Source: DATBLE01 sp963791425 (lineage in GTDB: Bacteria > Actinomycetota > Thermoleophilia > Gaiellales > Gaiellaceae). From it: DNA of 64,000 nt. Of the stretch, positions 8,974 to 18,191 are shown one piece after another. The position numbers and the translations under genes were made by a program. Position 1 is the first letter of the stretch, and each line of letters starts with the position of its first letter. The stretch lies in the NCBI GenBank assembly GCA_963791425.1, contig CAWBSE010000004.1, positions 620,001-684,000 of the forward strand, written 5' to 3'. The notes under the pieces were generated by a model. That model was not told where the DNA came from. It saw only the letters and a program-made list of their open reading frames with translations, and ran no database searches.

Positions 8974-9719
8974 TGGCGCCGCCGACCCTCGACTGGGAAG
9001 GGCTCCACAACGTCCGTGACCTCGGCGGCCACACGACGACGGCCGGAGGCACGACGCGGTTCGGCGCCTATGTGCGAGCCGACAATCTCGACCGGCTCAG
9101 CGAGGTGGGCTGGCGGTCGCTCGTCGACTACGGCGTGCACACGGTCGTCGACCTGCGGCTCGCCGAGGAGCGCCAGATCGACCCGCCGGCCGGCCTTCCG
9201 CTCGTCTCGCTGCACCAGCCGCTGCTGCCCGACTTCGGCCATCACGACTGGGACGAGATCAACGGCCTGGCGCTCGGCGCGGGGGTGCCCGAGGCGACGG
9301 AGCTCGTCTACATCGAGTTTCTCGAGCGCTATCGCGAGCGGTTCGGACTCGCCGTCACCACGATCGCGTCGGCCGACGACGCCGGGGCGGTGGTGTTCCA
9401 CTGCATGGGCGGCAAGGATCGAACCGGTCTGATCGCCGCGTTGCTCCTGTCGATCGCGGACGTCGAGCCCCACGCGATCGCCGCCGACTACGCGCTCTCC
9501 GGAGAGAACCTCCGCGGCTTGCTGGATGCGTGGATCGCGGCGGCCGAGGACGACGACGACCGCGCGCTGCGCACCCGCATCAGCGCCACGCCGGCCGAGG
9601 CGATGCTCGGCGTGCTCGGCATGCTCGACGAGCGATACGGCGGGTCGGCGGAATACCTGCGGGGTGCAGGCGTCGCCGACGAGCTGCTCGACCACGTCCG
9701 CCGGCAGCTGCTCGGATGA
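8973..9719 (+). CDS. tyrosine-protein phosphatase (Y_phosphatase3 family)
   Basis: Predicted cytoplasmic protein-tyrosine or lipid phosphatase. The P-loop is HCMGGKDRTG near residue 150, matching HCxxGKDRTG with Cys nucleophile and Arg. The N-terminal NVRDLGGH and VDLRLAEER segments are typical of this family. The GTG shares one base with the miaB stop (TAGTG), and its own end overlaps miaA by ATGA, so it is translationally coupled on both sides. The substrate is unknown; its place between two tRNA-modification genes may be only operonic. Confidence 0.85.
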   Translation: MAPPTLDWEGLHNVRDLGGHTTTAGGTTRFGAYVRADNLDRLSEVGWRSLVDYGVHTVVDLRLAEERQIDPPAGLPLVSLHQPLLPDFGHHDWDEINGLALGAGVPEATELVYIEFLERYRERFGLAVTTIASADDAGAVVFHCMGGKDRTGLIAALLLSIADVEPHAIAADYALSGENLRGLLDAWIAAAEDDDDRALRTRISATPAEAMLGVLGMLDERYGGSAEYLRGAGVADELLDHVRRQLLG

Positions 9720-10609
9720 GCGGCGTGCTCGCGATCTTCGGCCCGACCGCGAGCGGCAAGAGCTCGGTCGCCGAGTCGATCGCACGCCGGATCCCGGCGG
9801 AGCTCGTAGCCGCCGACTCGGCGCAGCTCTACCGCGGCCTGCCGATTCTCACCAACCAGTCACCGGCCGTACTCGTCGGCGTCTGGCCGCTCGACCACGA
9901 GGCCTCGGTGGCGGAGTTTCAGGTGCTCGCCCACCAGGCGATCGACGCCGCGCTCGCCGCCGGGCGCACCCCGGTCGTCGTCGGCGGCACGGGCCTGTAC
10001 CTGCGTTCCGCGCTCGCCGAGCTCGACCTTCCGCCCGCGCCGTCCCCCGGCGCCCGCGACCGCTGGGGTGCCGTCTACGACGAACAGGGGGCCGAGCAGG
10101 CCCACGCACTGCTGGCCGAACGGGATCCCGAGGCGGCCGTGGCCGTCCACCCGAACGATCGCCGCCGCGTGATCCGCGCGCTGGAGCTGGCCGAAGCCGG
10201 CCGTACCCTGCGCGGCGACCGCCTCTGGGCGTCAGACACGCGACACCCGACGTTCATCGCAGGCCTCGACGTTCCCTCGGAGGAGCTGAGCCGCCGGATC
10301 GAAGACCGGACACGGGCGATGTTCGACGCCGGTGTCGAGGAGGAGGTACGCCGGGCCCTCGAAGGGCCGCTCTCGTCCACGGCGCGCAAGATCATGGGCC
10401 TGCGCGAGATCGCCGAGTTGCCACGGCAGGAGGCAGAGGCGGAGCTGGTCGCCAGGACGCGCCGCCTCGCCGCGTACCAGCGGAAGTGGATGCGCCGCAT
10501 CCCCGGTCTCGTTAGCGTGCAGGCCGACCGTTCCCCCGACGAGGTGGCCGATGAGATTCTCGCGCTGGCAAGCGGCGGGCAACGAATACCTGCTGGTCGA
10601 ACGAGCTGA
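9716..10609 (+). CDS. miaA: tRNA dimethylallyltransferase MiaA
   Basis: Adds dimethylallyl to A37 of tRNAs reading UNN codons, the step before MiaB. Walker A is GPTASGKS at the N terminus, followed by ADSAQLYRGLPI and the VVGGTGLYLRSAL segment. HPNDRRRVIRALEL and RKWMRRIPG are also conserved. The ATG overlaps the phosphatase stop (ATGA). The last 59 nt overlap the start of dapF, longer than usual for this operon. Length (297 aa) is normal. Confidence 0.95.
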   Translation: MSGVLAIFGPTASGKSSVAESIARRIPAELVAADSAQLYRGLPILTNQSPAVLVGVWPLDHEASVAEFQVLAHQAIDAALAAGRTPVVVGGTGLYLRSALAELDLPPAPSPGARDRWGAVYDEQGAEQAHALLAERDPEAAVAVHPNDRRRVIRALELAEAGRTLRGDRLWASDTRHPTFIAGLDVPSEELSRRIEDRTRAMFDAGVEEEVRRALEGPLSSTARKIMGLREIAELPRQEAEAELVARTRRLAAYQRKWMRRIPGLVSVQADRSPDEVADEILALASGGQRIPAGRTS

Positions 10610-11256
10610 GCTCGGCGAGCCGATGACGCCCGAGCGGGTCCGCGCCGAGGTCGGCGGCTCCGACGGCATCCTCGAAGTCGTCTCGGCAGAGGGCGGCGAG
10701 GCGGAGATCGTGATCTGGAACCCCGACGGCTCGGTGGCCGAGATGTCCGGCAACGGCACGCGGATCGCCGCGCGGTGGTTGGCCGAGCGAAGCGGCGAGG
10801 ACGAGGTCGTCGTCCGCGTCGGCCCCCGGGACGTGGCCGCCCGCCTGCTGCCGGACGGAGGAATCGAGCAGGACATGGGCCCGTTCGAGGTCTACGAGCA
10901 GGAGCGGATCGCCGGGCTCGAGGTCATTGCGGTCTCGGTCGGAAACCCGCACGCGGTCGTCGTCGGCGACCCCGGGGATATCGCGCTTATCGGCCCGCTG
11001 CTCGAGACTCACCCGCGCTTCCCAGACCGCACGAATGTCCAGGTGGCGAGGATCGAGGCCCCCGGCCGGGTGACTGCCCGTGTGTGGGAGCGCGGTGTGG
11101 GGGAGACGCTCTCCTCCGGTACGAGCGCGGTTGCGGTCGCGGCCGCGACCCACGGGCGAGGGCGCGGTCGTCGTCTCGTTCCCCGGCGGCGATCTCCGGG
11201 TGTGGCTCGGAGGCGGCCGGGCACGGCTGACCGGGCCGGCCGATCAGGTCGGGTAG
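10551..11256 (+). pseudogene. dapF: diaminopimelate epimerase, frameshifted and lacking both catalytic cysteines
   Basis: DapF interconverts LL- and meso-diaminopimelate for lysine and peptidoglycan. The fold signature is present from SRWQAAGNEYLLVE through VSVGNPHAVVVGD and RVWERGVGETL. The reading frame breaks at the GGG of 11154-11156; dropping one G restores GEGAVVVSFPGGDLRVW and a TAG at 11254-11256. In addition, the first catalytic Cys position reads MSGNGTR (Ser at 10746-10748) instead of MCGNG. The second reads LSSGTS (Ser at 11115-11117) instead of ACGTG. So either the enzyme is catalytically altered or it is a divergent epimerase-fold paralogue. The frameshift may be a sequence error. 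Confidence 0.7.
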
Positions 11257-11304
11257 CAAATCGGAAGGAACCGCGGATACTCCGGGTGCCGATCTCGTTG
11301 ACCG

Positions 11305-11910
11305 GTGCGGCACGGCAAGGAGACAAAGCTGCGGAGCGTCAAGAACTGCGACCTCTCGCCCTGCTCCGGCACGTGGAAGGAGAGCACGGCGATCACCGAC
11401 GCCTTCCAGGCCGTCCTGACGCGGGGGACAGGGAGCGCATTCAAGATCGTCGCGAAATCCCGGATCATCAAGGTCTCCTGGAAGTCGGTCGCACCGCCCC
11501 CACCGCCCCCACCGCCCCCGGCTCCGCCCGCCGCGACGCCCGGGCACTACACGGGCAAGACCGCCGACAATGAGCTCTTCGCCTTCGACATCGGCGCCGA
11601 CGGCCTGAGCTTGTCGAGCCTTCAGACGGGTCAGATGAACGAGTCGTGCAACCCGCCTGGCTCGCTCTCGGGCGGGAACATCCGTGCTGCCGGACCGTTT
11701 CCTGTTGCGAAGGATGGGAGCTTCACGCTGACCGGGTCGTTCGTCAGCGTGGTCGGCAGCTCAGCATCCCAGAACACGATCACGATCACGGGGCACGTGT
11801 CCGCCGGGATCGCGTCCGGGACATACAAAGAGGACACCCTCTTCGCCGCGAACGGCGTGAACTTCAGCTGCACCACCGGCCAGCAGTCCTGGACAGCCTC
11901 CAAGGTCTAG
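11305..11910 (+). CDS. hypothetical protein with Pro-rich linker and beta-domain, probably 5'-truncated
   Basis: A 201-residue frame with no signal peptide although its composition looks exported. A stop at 11299 in the same frame means it cannot extend upstream. Residues 1-60 form a Lys/Ser-rich region. A run of prolines (near 11497-11532) links to a C-terminal domain from GHYTGKTADNELFAFDIGADG to TTGQQSWTASKV. That domain resembles an uncharacterised beta-domain seen in secreted Thermoleophilia proteins. I infer loss of the original N terminus. Function unknown. Confidence 0.5.
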   Translation: MRHGKETKLRSVKNCDLSPCSGTWKESTAITDAFQAVLTRGTGSAFKIVAKSRIIKVSWKSVAPPPPPPPPPAPPAATPGHYTGKTADNELFAFDIGADGLSLSSLQTGQMNESCNPPGSLSGGNIRAAGPFPVAKDGSFTLTGSFVSVVGSSASQNTITITGHVSAGIASGTYKEDTLFAANGVNFSCTTGQQSWTASKV

Positions 11911-11931
11911 AGGCCTCCGGGCGCGGGTTTC

Positions 11932-12671
<740 letters not shown>

Positions 12672-12675
<4 letters not shown>

Positions 12676-13814
12676 AGCACATCCTCGAGGATCGCCGCGG
12701 CCCGCTCGCACTCCTCGAGCGTGGGCACCAGCGCCAGGCGGATGTAGCCCTCGCCGGAGTCGCCGAGGTAGGAGCCGGGCGCGACCACGACGCCGTGGCG
12801 CAACAGCCGCTCGGCGCACGCCTCCGACGTCTCCTCGGCGCCGACCTCGACCCAGAGGTACATCGTCGCCGTGCTCGCCGCCACGCGCCAACCTTTCCGG
12901 TCCAGCAGAGGCAGGAAGACGTCACGCTTGCGCCGGTACGCGTCCCGCGTCCGTTCGACGTGCGCCTCGTCGCCCCAGGCGACCACCGACGCGCGCTGGA
13001 CGAACTCCTGCGGTGCGGCCCCGGTCGAAGGCCGGTACGTCTTCAGCGCGGCGACGATCTCCGGAGAGGCGGCGACGAAGCCGGAGCGGTACCCGGTCAT
13101 CGAGGAGCGCTTCGAGAGCGTCTGGAACACGGCGACGTTGGAGCGGTCGCCGAGCTCGAGCGCCGACCGTGGCGGCTCGTCGAACCACAGCTCGCTGTAC
13201 GCCTCGTCGGAACAGAGGATGAAGTCGTGCTCCCTGGCGAGCGCCGCCAGCCGCTCGTAGAACGCGAGCGGGGCGAGCGCGCCGGTCGGGTTGTTCGGGT
13301 AGTTCACCCAGAAGAGCGCGATGCGGTCCCAGTCGTCGACCTCGTCGAGGTCGGGGAGGAATCCGTTGCGCTCGAGCAGCGGCAGCGTCTCGACGCGAGC
13401 GCCGGCGAAAGCGGCCCCGCGCCCAGGCACGGGGTAGCCGGGCTCGGTGACGACGACGGTGTCCTTCGGGCCGTTCGGATCGACGATCAGCTGCGCGAAG
13501 CTGAAGATCGCTTCCTTGCTCCCGTAGGTGGGGATCACCTCGGTGCCGGGATCGAGCGCGACGCCGAACCGCCGCTCGCACCAGTCGGCGATCGCGGCGC
13601 GCAGTTCGGGCAACCCCTCGGCCTTCGGATACCCCATCTGCTCCTGGAGCCCGTCGACGAGCGCCTGCCGGATCAGCGGGTCGGTGGGCTCGCGCGGATC
13701 GCCCTGGCCGAAGTCGAGGATCTCGATGCCGGCGTCCGAAGCCTCGCGCTTCGCCTGCTCGATCCGCACGAACGGATATGTGCCCTGTGACGAGAGAACC
13801 GGGGAGACCTGCAC
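12672..13814 (-). CDS. dapC: succinyldiaminopimelate transaminase
   Basis: Fold-type I aminotransferase of the DapC group, acting between DapD and DapE. The PLP lysine lies in TLSKRSSMTGYRSGF near residue 230. NYPNNPTG and SDEAYSELWF are conserved cofactor-contact segments. Length is 380 aa. The GTG start at 13814 lies 7 nt from a TAGCGT box read on the minus strand (13822-13827), so this gene and dapD may have their own leaderless promoter inside the dapE-dapC gap. Confidence 0.9.
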
Positions 13815-13823
13815 GAACCGAAC

Positions 13824-13910
13824 GCTAGATGATTGGTTCCCGAGGCGGGCGCAATGCGCCGCGTGCAGGCCCCCAGTCGGGGCGCGTGACTCGGGAATCA
13901 GTCATCTAGC
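13824..13910. repeat. imperfect 21-bp inverted repeat between dapC and dapE
   Basis: The arms at 13824-13844 and 13890-13910 are complementary at 19 of 21 positions, separated by 45 nt that can fold further. The right arm contains the dapE stop codon. The left arm contains the proposed -10 of dapC. It could end dapE transcripts, attenuate dapC, or be a duplicated promoter or operator element. Confidence 0.65.
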
Positions 13911-14958
13911 TTGACGCGAAGCGCCGCAGCGTCTCGAACGTCCGCTCGAGCTCGGCGATCTCGACCCGTTCGTCGCGCTTGTGCGCGTACCGCGTCGCTC
14001 CGGGGCCGAGGTTGACGGCGTCGAGACCTTGCCCGGCGAACTCGGCCACCGGCGTCCAGGCCTGCTTGGGCTCGACGGCCAGGTCGCCCGCCGCCCGGAG
14101 CCGGTCGACCAGCGGAGAGTCGGTCGCGACGCGCGCCGGGGGTGAGTTCGACGTGATCTCCAGCTCGGAGTCGCCGACGAGCTCACGCAGCCGCGCCTCT
14201 GCCTCCTCGCGTGTCCGGCCGGGGGCGTACCGGTAGTTCAGCCGCACCTCGACGCGGTCGGGAATGACGTTGTCGGCGATTCCGCCCGCGATCCTCGTCG
14301 CGCTCAGAACCTCGACGAACGTCAGCCCGCCGACCTCGACCTCGAGCGGCGCGGCCGCCACGACCGGCGCGAGGCCCGCCACTGCGACGTCGATCGCGTT
14401 CACCCCCTGCCACGGGCGCGCCGAGTGTGCGCTCTCGCCGTGAAAAACGACGGTCGCGTTCAGGTTGCCCAGGCAGCCCGCATGTACCGCGTTGTCGGTG
14501 GGCTCGAGCATCACGACCAGATCCGACTCGAGCACCTGCGGCGCCTCGTCGAACACGCGCGGCAGCGCACTCTCCTCCGTCGGCAGCTCCTCCCGGACGA
14601 AGAACAGAAACGCCAGGTCGCACGAGAGCTCATCCGGCACCTCCGCCGCCCAGGCGGCGAGCTCGATCATCACGGCGACCCCGCCCTTCATGTCGCTGGC
14701 ACCGAGACCGATGACGCAGCCGTCCTCGATGCGCCCGGGGAAGTTGTCCTGCGCGGGAACCGTGTCCAGGTGGCCCGCCAGCAGCACGAGCGGCCGGCCG
14801 TCCCTGCGTGGGGTGGTGAACAGCAGCGCCTCATCCGTCCCGTAGGTGAGCGGAAGGGCCACCGTGTGGCGGACGTGGTCGAGCAGGGCCGCCTCCTCGC
14901 GGCTCGGGGACGCGATGTTCACCAGCTCCAACGTGCGTGCAGCGAGATCGTGGGCCAC
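13906..14958 (-). CDS. dapE: succinyl-diaminopimelate desuccinylase
   Basis: M20 zinc amidohydrolase that removes succinate to give LL-DAP. Metal and catalytic motifs are visible: GHLDTVP, GASDMKGG, FFVREELPTEES and MLEPTDN. SAHSARPWQGVNAI belongs to the dimerisation domain. Length 350 aa. The GTG at 14958 follows a TTAACC box by 7 nt on the minus strand. It lies upstream of dapC-dapD, in pathway-related but non-overlapping arrangement. Confidence 0.92.
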   Translation of the reverse strand: MAHDLAARTLELVNIASPSREEAALLDHVRHTVALPLTYGTDEALLFTTPRRDGRPLVLLAGHLDTVPAQDNFPGRIEDGCVIGLGASDMKGGVAVMIELAAWAAEVPDELSCDLAFLFFVREELPTEESALPRVFDEAPQVLESDLVVMLEPTDNAVHAGCLGNLNATVVFHGESAHSARPWQGVNAIDVAVAGLAPVVAAAPLEVEVGGLTFVEVLSATRIAGGIADNVIPDRVEVRLNYRYAPGRTREEAEARLRELVGDSELEITSNSPPARVATDSPLVDRLRAAGDLAVEPKQAWTPVAEFAGQGLDAVNLGPGATRYAHKRDERVEIAELERTFETLRRFASS

Positions 14959-15077
14959 CGGCGCAGGTTAACCGCGTGCGAGGGACTTGTAAGCGTCTTG
15001 GCAACGGCGGTTTTGCGCAGGCCCGACGGGGAATCGACGTCCCGCAAGGCAACAGGAGCTCACGAAAGGGGAACGAC

Positions 15078-15926
15078 ATGCGCACGACGCACGGGAAGCG
15101 CACCGCCGCGATCGGAGCGGCGTTCGGCGCCGGGGTGGCCGCGGTTGTCGTGGCCGGCCTCGCCGCCTTCGCCGGGAACGGCCAGGCGGCCGGCACGGCG
15201 AAACCGGTCAACCAGGATCCTCCGATCATCACGGGGACGCCCCAGGAGGGGCAGACCCTGCACGGCACCCAGGGGAACTGGAGCAACAGCCCGACCGACT
15301 ACAACTACTACTGGCTGCGCTGCGACACGAACGCCGGCAACTGCTCGAACATCAACGGCGCCGGCGGCTCGCGCAACTACAAGCTGACGTCGGTCGACGT
15401 CGGAAACCGGATCAAGTTCCGCGTTCAGGCGAGGAACTCGGACGGGCCGACGAACGCGACCTCGGCGCCGACCACGGTGATCAAGGCCGCGACGGCACCG
15501 CCGCCTCCGCCGCCCGCGACCGGGTGCCCCCCGAAGAACGGGAGCAACCCCGATCAGGCCTCGGCGATCACGCCGCCGGCCCGCCTGCTCGTCGACACGA
15601 TGCAGAGCGACCCGCAGGTCGTGACGTCGAGCGTCGGCACGCTGGTCGTGCGGTTCCACGTCACGTCGTCGTGCGGGGGCCCGGTCCAGGGCGCGCTCGT
15701 CTACGCGACCGCGACGCCGTACAACCAGTTCACGATCCCGCCGGAGGTTCCCACCGGTGCCGACGGCTGGGCCGAGCTGCGGTTCCAGCGCATGTCGGGC
15801 TTCCCGGTCAGCTCGAAGCAGCAGCTGATCGCGCTGTTCGTCCGCGCGCGCAAGCCGGGCGAGAACCTGCTCGGCGGCATCTCGACCCGCCGGCTCGTCT
15901 CGCTCCGGGCCAACCTGCACGGGTAG
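15078..15926 (+). CDS. secreted protein with Ig-like repeat domain
   Basis: A 282-residue exported protein. The ATG at 15078 follows an AAAGGGG ribosome site and a basic-plus-hydrophobic signal peptide (about residues 1-35). The first domain (DPPIITGTPQEGQTLHG to NATSAPTTV) is of the Ig-like type repeated in many Thermoleophilia surface proteins. A Pro-rich linker follows. A second domain with VVRFHVTSSCGGPVQGALVY resembles a CNA-B or carboxypeptidase-like fold and ends ISTRRLVSLRANLHG. A degraded copy of this C terminus occurs at 37644-37718. Confidence 0.7.
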   Translation: MRTTHGKRTAAIGAAFGAGVAAVVVAGLAAFAGNGQAAGTAKPVNQDPPIITGTPQEGQTLHGTQGNWSNSPTDYNYYWLRCDTNAGNCSNINGAGGSRNYKLTSVDVGNRIKFRVQARNSDGPTNATSAPTTVIKAATAPPPPPPATGCPPKNGSNPDQASAITPPARLLVDTMQSDPQVVTSSVGTLVVRFHVTSSCGGPVQGALVYATATPYNQFTIPPEVPTGADGWAELRFQRMSGFPVSSKQQLIALFVRARKPGENLLGGISTRRLVSLRANLHG

Positions 15927-15949
15927 GTAACCGGGTAGGCAACAGGCAC

Positions 15950-15975
15950 AGGGGCCGTCCTCCGGGGCGGCCCCT
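15950..15975 (+). terminator. hairpin after the secreted protein gene
   Basis: AGGGGCCG (15950-15957) pairs with CGGCCCCT (15968-15975) across a 10-nt loop. There is no U-run, as is usual in high-GC genomes. It separates 15078-15926 from hflX. Confidence 0.5.
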
Positions 15976-16000
15976 CGTCTGCCCGGAGCCGCCGACGTGG

Positions 16001-16006
16001 GATACT
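16001..16006 (+). promoter_or_regulatory. -10 box just upstream of hflX
   Basis: GATACT ends 7 nt before the GTG at 16014, predicting a leaderless hflX transcript. Confidence 0.45.
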
Positions 16007-16013
16007 TCCCTGT

Positions 16014-17297
16014 GTGACCCACCGCCAGCCCGATCCCGCCCCCGGGGCGGATCCGGAGCGTGGGTTCGTCGTCGCCGTCTTGCCCAAGGGAGCCGATCCC
16101 GGTGAGGAACTCGCCGAGATCTGCGAGCTGGCGCGAACGGCAGGCGTCGATCCCATCGCGACGCTCGTCCAGTCCCGCCCGCGCCCGGATACGGCGACAT
16201 ACGTCGGCAAGGGCAAGCTCGAGGAGCTGAAGGTCGCCTTCGCCGAGGCCGAGGCCGAGTCGCTGCTCGTCGACGGGGAGTTGACTCCAAGCCAGCAGCG
16301 GCGCCTCGAGAACCTGCTGGAGGTTCGGGTCGTCGACCGCACGGCGCTGATCCTCGACATCTTCGCCCAGCACGCGCGCAGCGCCGAGGGCCAGCTCCAG
16401 GTCGAGCTGGCGCAGCTCGAGTACAACCTCCCGCGGATGCGGGGGATGTGGCAGCACCTCGAGCGGCTCGGCGGCGGAGTGGGCACGCGCGGCCCGGGCG
16501 AGTCGCAGCTGGAGACCGACCGCCGCCTGGCCCGGCGCCGTGTCTCGCTGCTGAAGGAGCGCCTCGAGCAGCTGGCCAAGCAGCGCGACACCCGGCGGAA
16601 GGCCCGCCGCCGCTCGCAGACGCCGACGATCGCGCTCGCCGGCTACACCAACGTCGGGAAGTCCACGCTCCTGAACGCGCTCACCGGCGCCGATGCGAGC
16701 GTCGACAACCGCCTCTTCGAGACGCTCGACCCGACGACCCGCTCGTTCGAGCACGACGGCCGCCGCTATCTGGTCACCGACACGGTCGGCTTCATCCGCC
16801 GCCTCCCGCATCAGCTGGTCGAGGGCTTCGCGGCGACGCTCGAGGAGACGCTCGTCGCCGACCTCGTCCTGCACGTCGCCGATGCGTCGGCGTCGGAGGA
16901 CCGGCTCGTGGAGCAGATGGCCGCCGTCAACGGCGTCCTCGACGAGATCGGCGCGTCGGAGATGCCGATCGAGCTCGTGCTGAACAAGATCGACGCGGTC
17001 GACGCGCTGCATCGCACGCGGCTGGGGAACCGCTTCCCCGACGCGCTGCAGGTGTCGGCGAGGACGGGGGAGGGGCTGGAGGAGCTCCGGGCCCGGGTGG
17101 CAGAGCGCTTCGAGCACCTGTTCGAGCTCGTCGAGCTGCTCGTCCCGTACTCCGAGGGTGGAAGCCTCGCCGAGCTGTACGCGCTCGGGCCGCCGATCGA
17201 GTCGCGCACCGACCGCGAGGACGGGGTCCTGATCCGCGCACGCCTTCCCGAACGGGACGTGCGGCGCTTCGCCCGCTTCCTCGTCTCGGCCGCGTGA
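16014..17297 (+). CDS. hflX: GTPase HflX
   Basis: Ribosome-associated GTPase that splits stalled 70S ribosomes. The N-terminal HflX domain contains TYVGKGKLEELK and LLVDGELTPSQQRRLE. The conserved linker GGGVGTRGPGESQLETDRR precedes the G domain. G1 is GYTNVGKST, G3 is DTVGFIRRLPH and G4 is NKID. Length 427 aa. Its TGA overlaps the GTG of dut. Confidence 0.95.
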   Translation: MTHRQPDPAPGADPERGFVVAVLPKGADPGEELAEICELARTAGVDPIATLVQSRPRPDTATYVGKGKLEELKVAFAEAEAESLLVDGELTPSQQRRLENLLEVRVVDRTALILDIFAQHARSAEGQLQVELAQLEYNLPRMRGMWQHLERLGGGVGTRGPGESQLETDRRLARRRVSLLKERLEQLAKQRDTRRKARRRSQTPTIALAGYTNVGKSTLLNALTGADASVDNRLFETLDPTTRSFEHDGRRYLVTDTVGFIRRLPHQLVEGFAATLEETLVADLVLHVADASASEDRLVEQMAAVNGVLDEIGASEMPIELVLNKIDAVDALHRTRLGNRFPDALQVSARTGEGLEELRARVAERFEHLFELVELLVPYSEGGSLAELYALGPPIESRTDREDGVLIRARLPERDVRRFARFLVSAA

Positions 17298-17731
17298 TCG
17301 ACATCCCCGTCACCCGACTCCGCGACGACGCCACCCTCCCGACCAGGGCGTACCCGGGGGACGCGGGCCTCGACCTCGTCGCCTGCGAGCGTCACGAGCT
17401 CGCCCCGGGTGAGCGCGCGATGGTCGGCACGGGCATCGCCGTCGCCATTCCCGACGGTCACGCGGGGCTCGTCACACCGCGGTCGGGCCTGGCGGCCAAG
17501 CACGGGATCACGATCGTGAACACGCCCGGCCTGGTCGACTCCGGCTATCGGGGCGAGCTTCGTGTGATCCTGCACAACACCGACACCACCGAGCCGTTCG
17601 TCGTCGAGCCCGGCATGCGGATCGCGCAGCTCGTGGTCATCGCCGTGCCCGAGGCGACACTCCGCGAGGTCGACGCGCTTCCCGACAGCGAACGCGGCGA
17701 GGGCGGCTTCGGGTCGTCCGGGCACCGTTGA
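17294..17731 (+). CDS. dut: dUTP diphosphatase
   Basis: Trimeric dUTPase that removes dUTP and supplies dUMP. The five family motifs are present: GDAGLDLVA, TPRSGLAAKHGI, the uracil-binding segment around GLVDSGYRGELR, RIAQLVV and the C-terminal P-loop-like GEGGFGSSG. Length 145 aa. The GTG at 17294 overlaps the hflX stop (GTGA). Confidence 0.95.
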   Translation: MIDIPVTRLRDDATLPTRAYPGDAGLDLVACERHELAPGERAMVGTGIAVAIPDGHAGLVTPRSGLAAKHGITIVNTPGLVDSGYRGELRVILHNTDTTEPFVVEPGMRIAQLVVIAVPEATLREVDALPDSERGEGGFGSSGHR

Positions 17732-17732
17732 A

Positions 17733-18191
17733 ATGGTCAGCGAGCCCCGCATCCGCGTCTCGGCGCTGCTCCTCTGGAAGGACCGGATCCTGCTCTGCCG
17801 CCACGAGAAGCCCGGCAAGGAGTACTGGCTGCTCCCCGGCGGCGGGGTGAACTCCGGCGAGTCGCTCGTCGACGCCCTCCGGCGTGAGCTGGCCGAGGAG
17901 GTCGGCATCCAGGACCGGCTGCCGATGGAGGGGCCGATCGCGATCGTCGACTCGATCTCGCCGGCGCGCGCCCAGGCGACGAAGCACGTCGTCCACATCA
18001 TCTTCTCCGCCGACCTCGGGGGCCGGTCGCTCGAGGCGGTCACGTCCGCCGATGCGGCGGTGCGCGGCCACCGGCTGTTCGGGCTCGCCGAGCTGAACGA
18101 GATCGTGCTGCACCCGCCGATCCAGCGCTTCCTGGCCCGATGGCAGCCCGGCGACCCGACGGTCTATCTCGGCCCGTTGTGGGCCCCGTAG
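17733..18191 (+). CDS. NUDIX hydrolase
   Basis: A 152-residue NUDIX protein with a complete box (GGGVNSGESLVDALRRELAE followed by EVGI). The long 100s region HVVHIIFSADLGG is typical of broad nucleotide or ADP-ribose type enzymes. It begins 1 nt after dut, so it may help clean the nucleotide pool, but the substrate is not predictable from sequence alone. Confidence 0.85.
   Translation: MVSEPRIRVSALLLWKDRILLCRHEKPGKEYWLLPGGGVNSGESLVDALRRELAEEVGIQDRLPMEGPIAIVDSISPARAQATKHVVHIIFSADLGGRSLEAVTSADAAVRGHRLFGLAELNEIVLHPPIQRFLARWQPGDPTVYLGPLWAP

Noticed and set aside
15060..17117. Long minus-strand frame opposite the secreted protein and hflX
   Set aside because: Antisense shadow with no domain and crossing two unrelated genes and a terminator.
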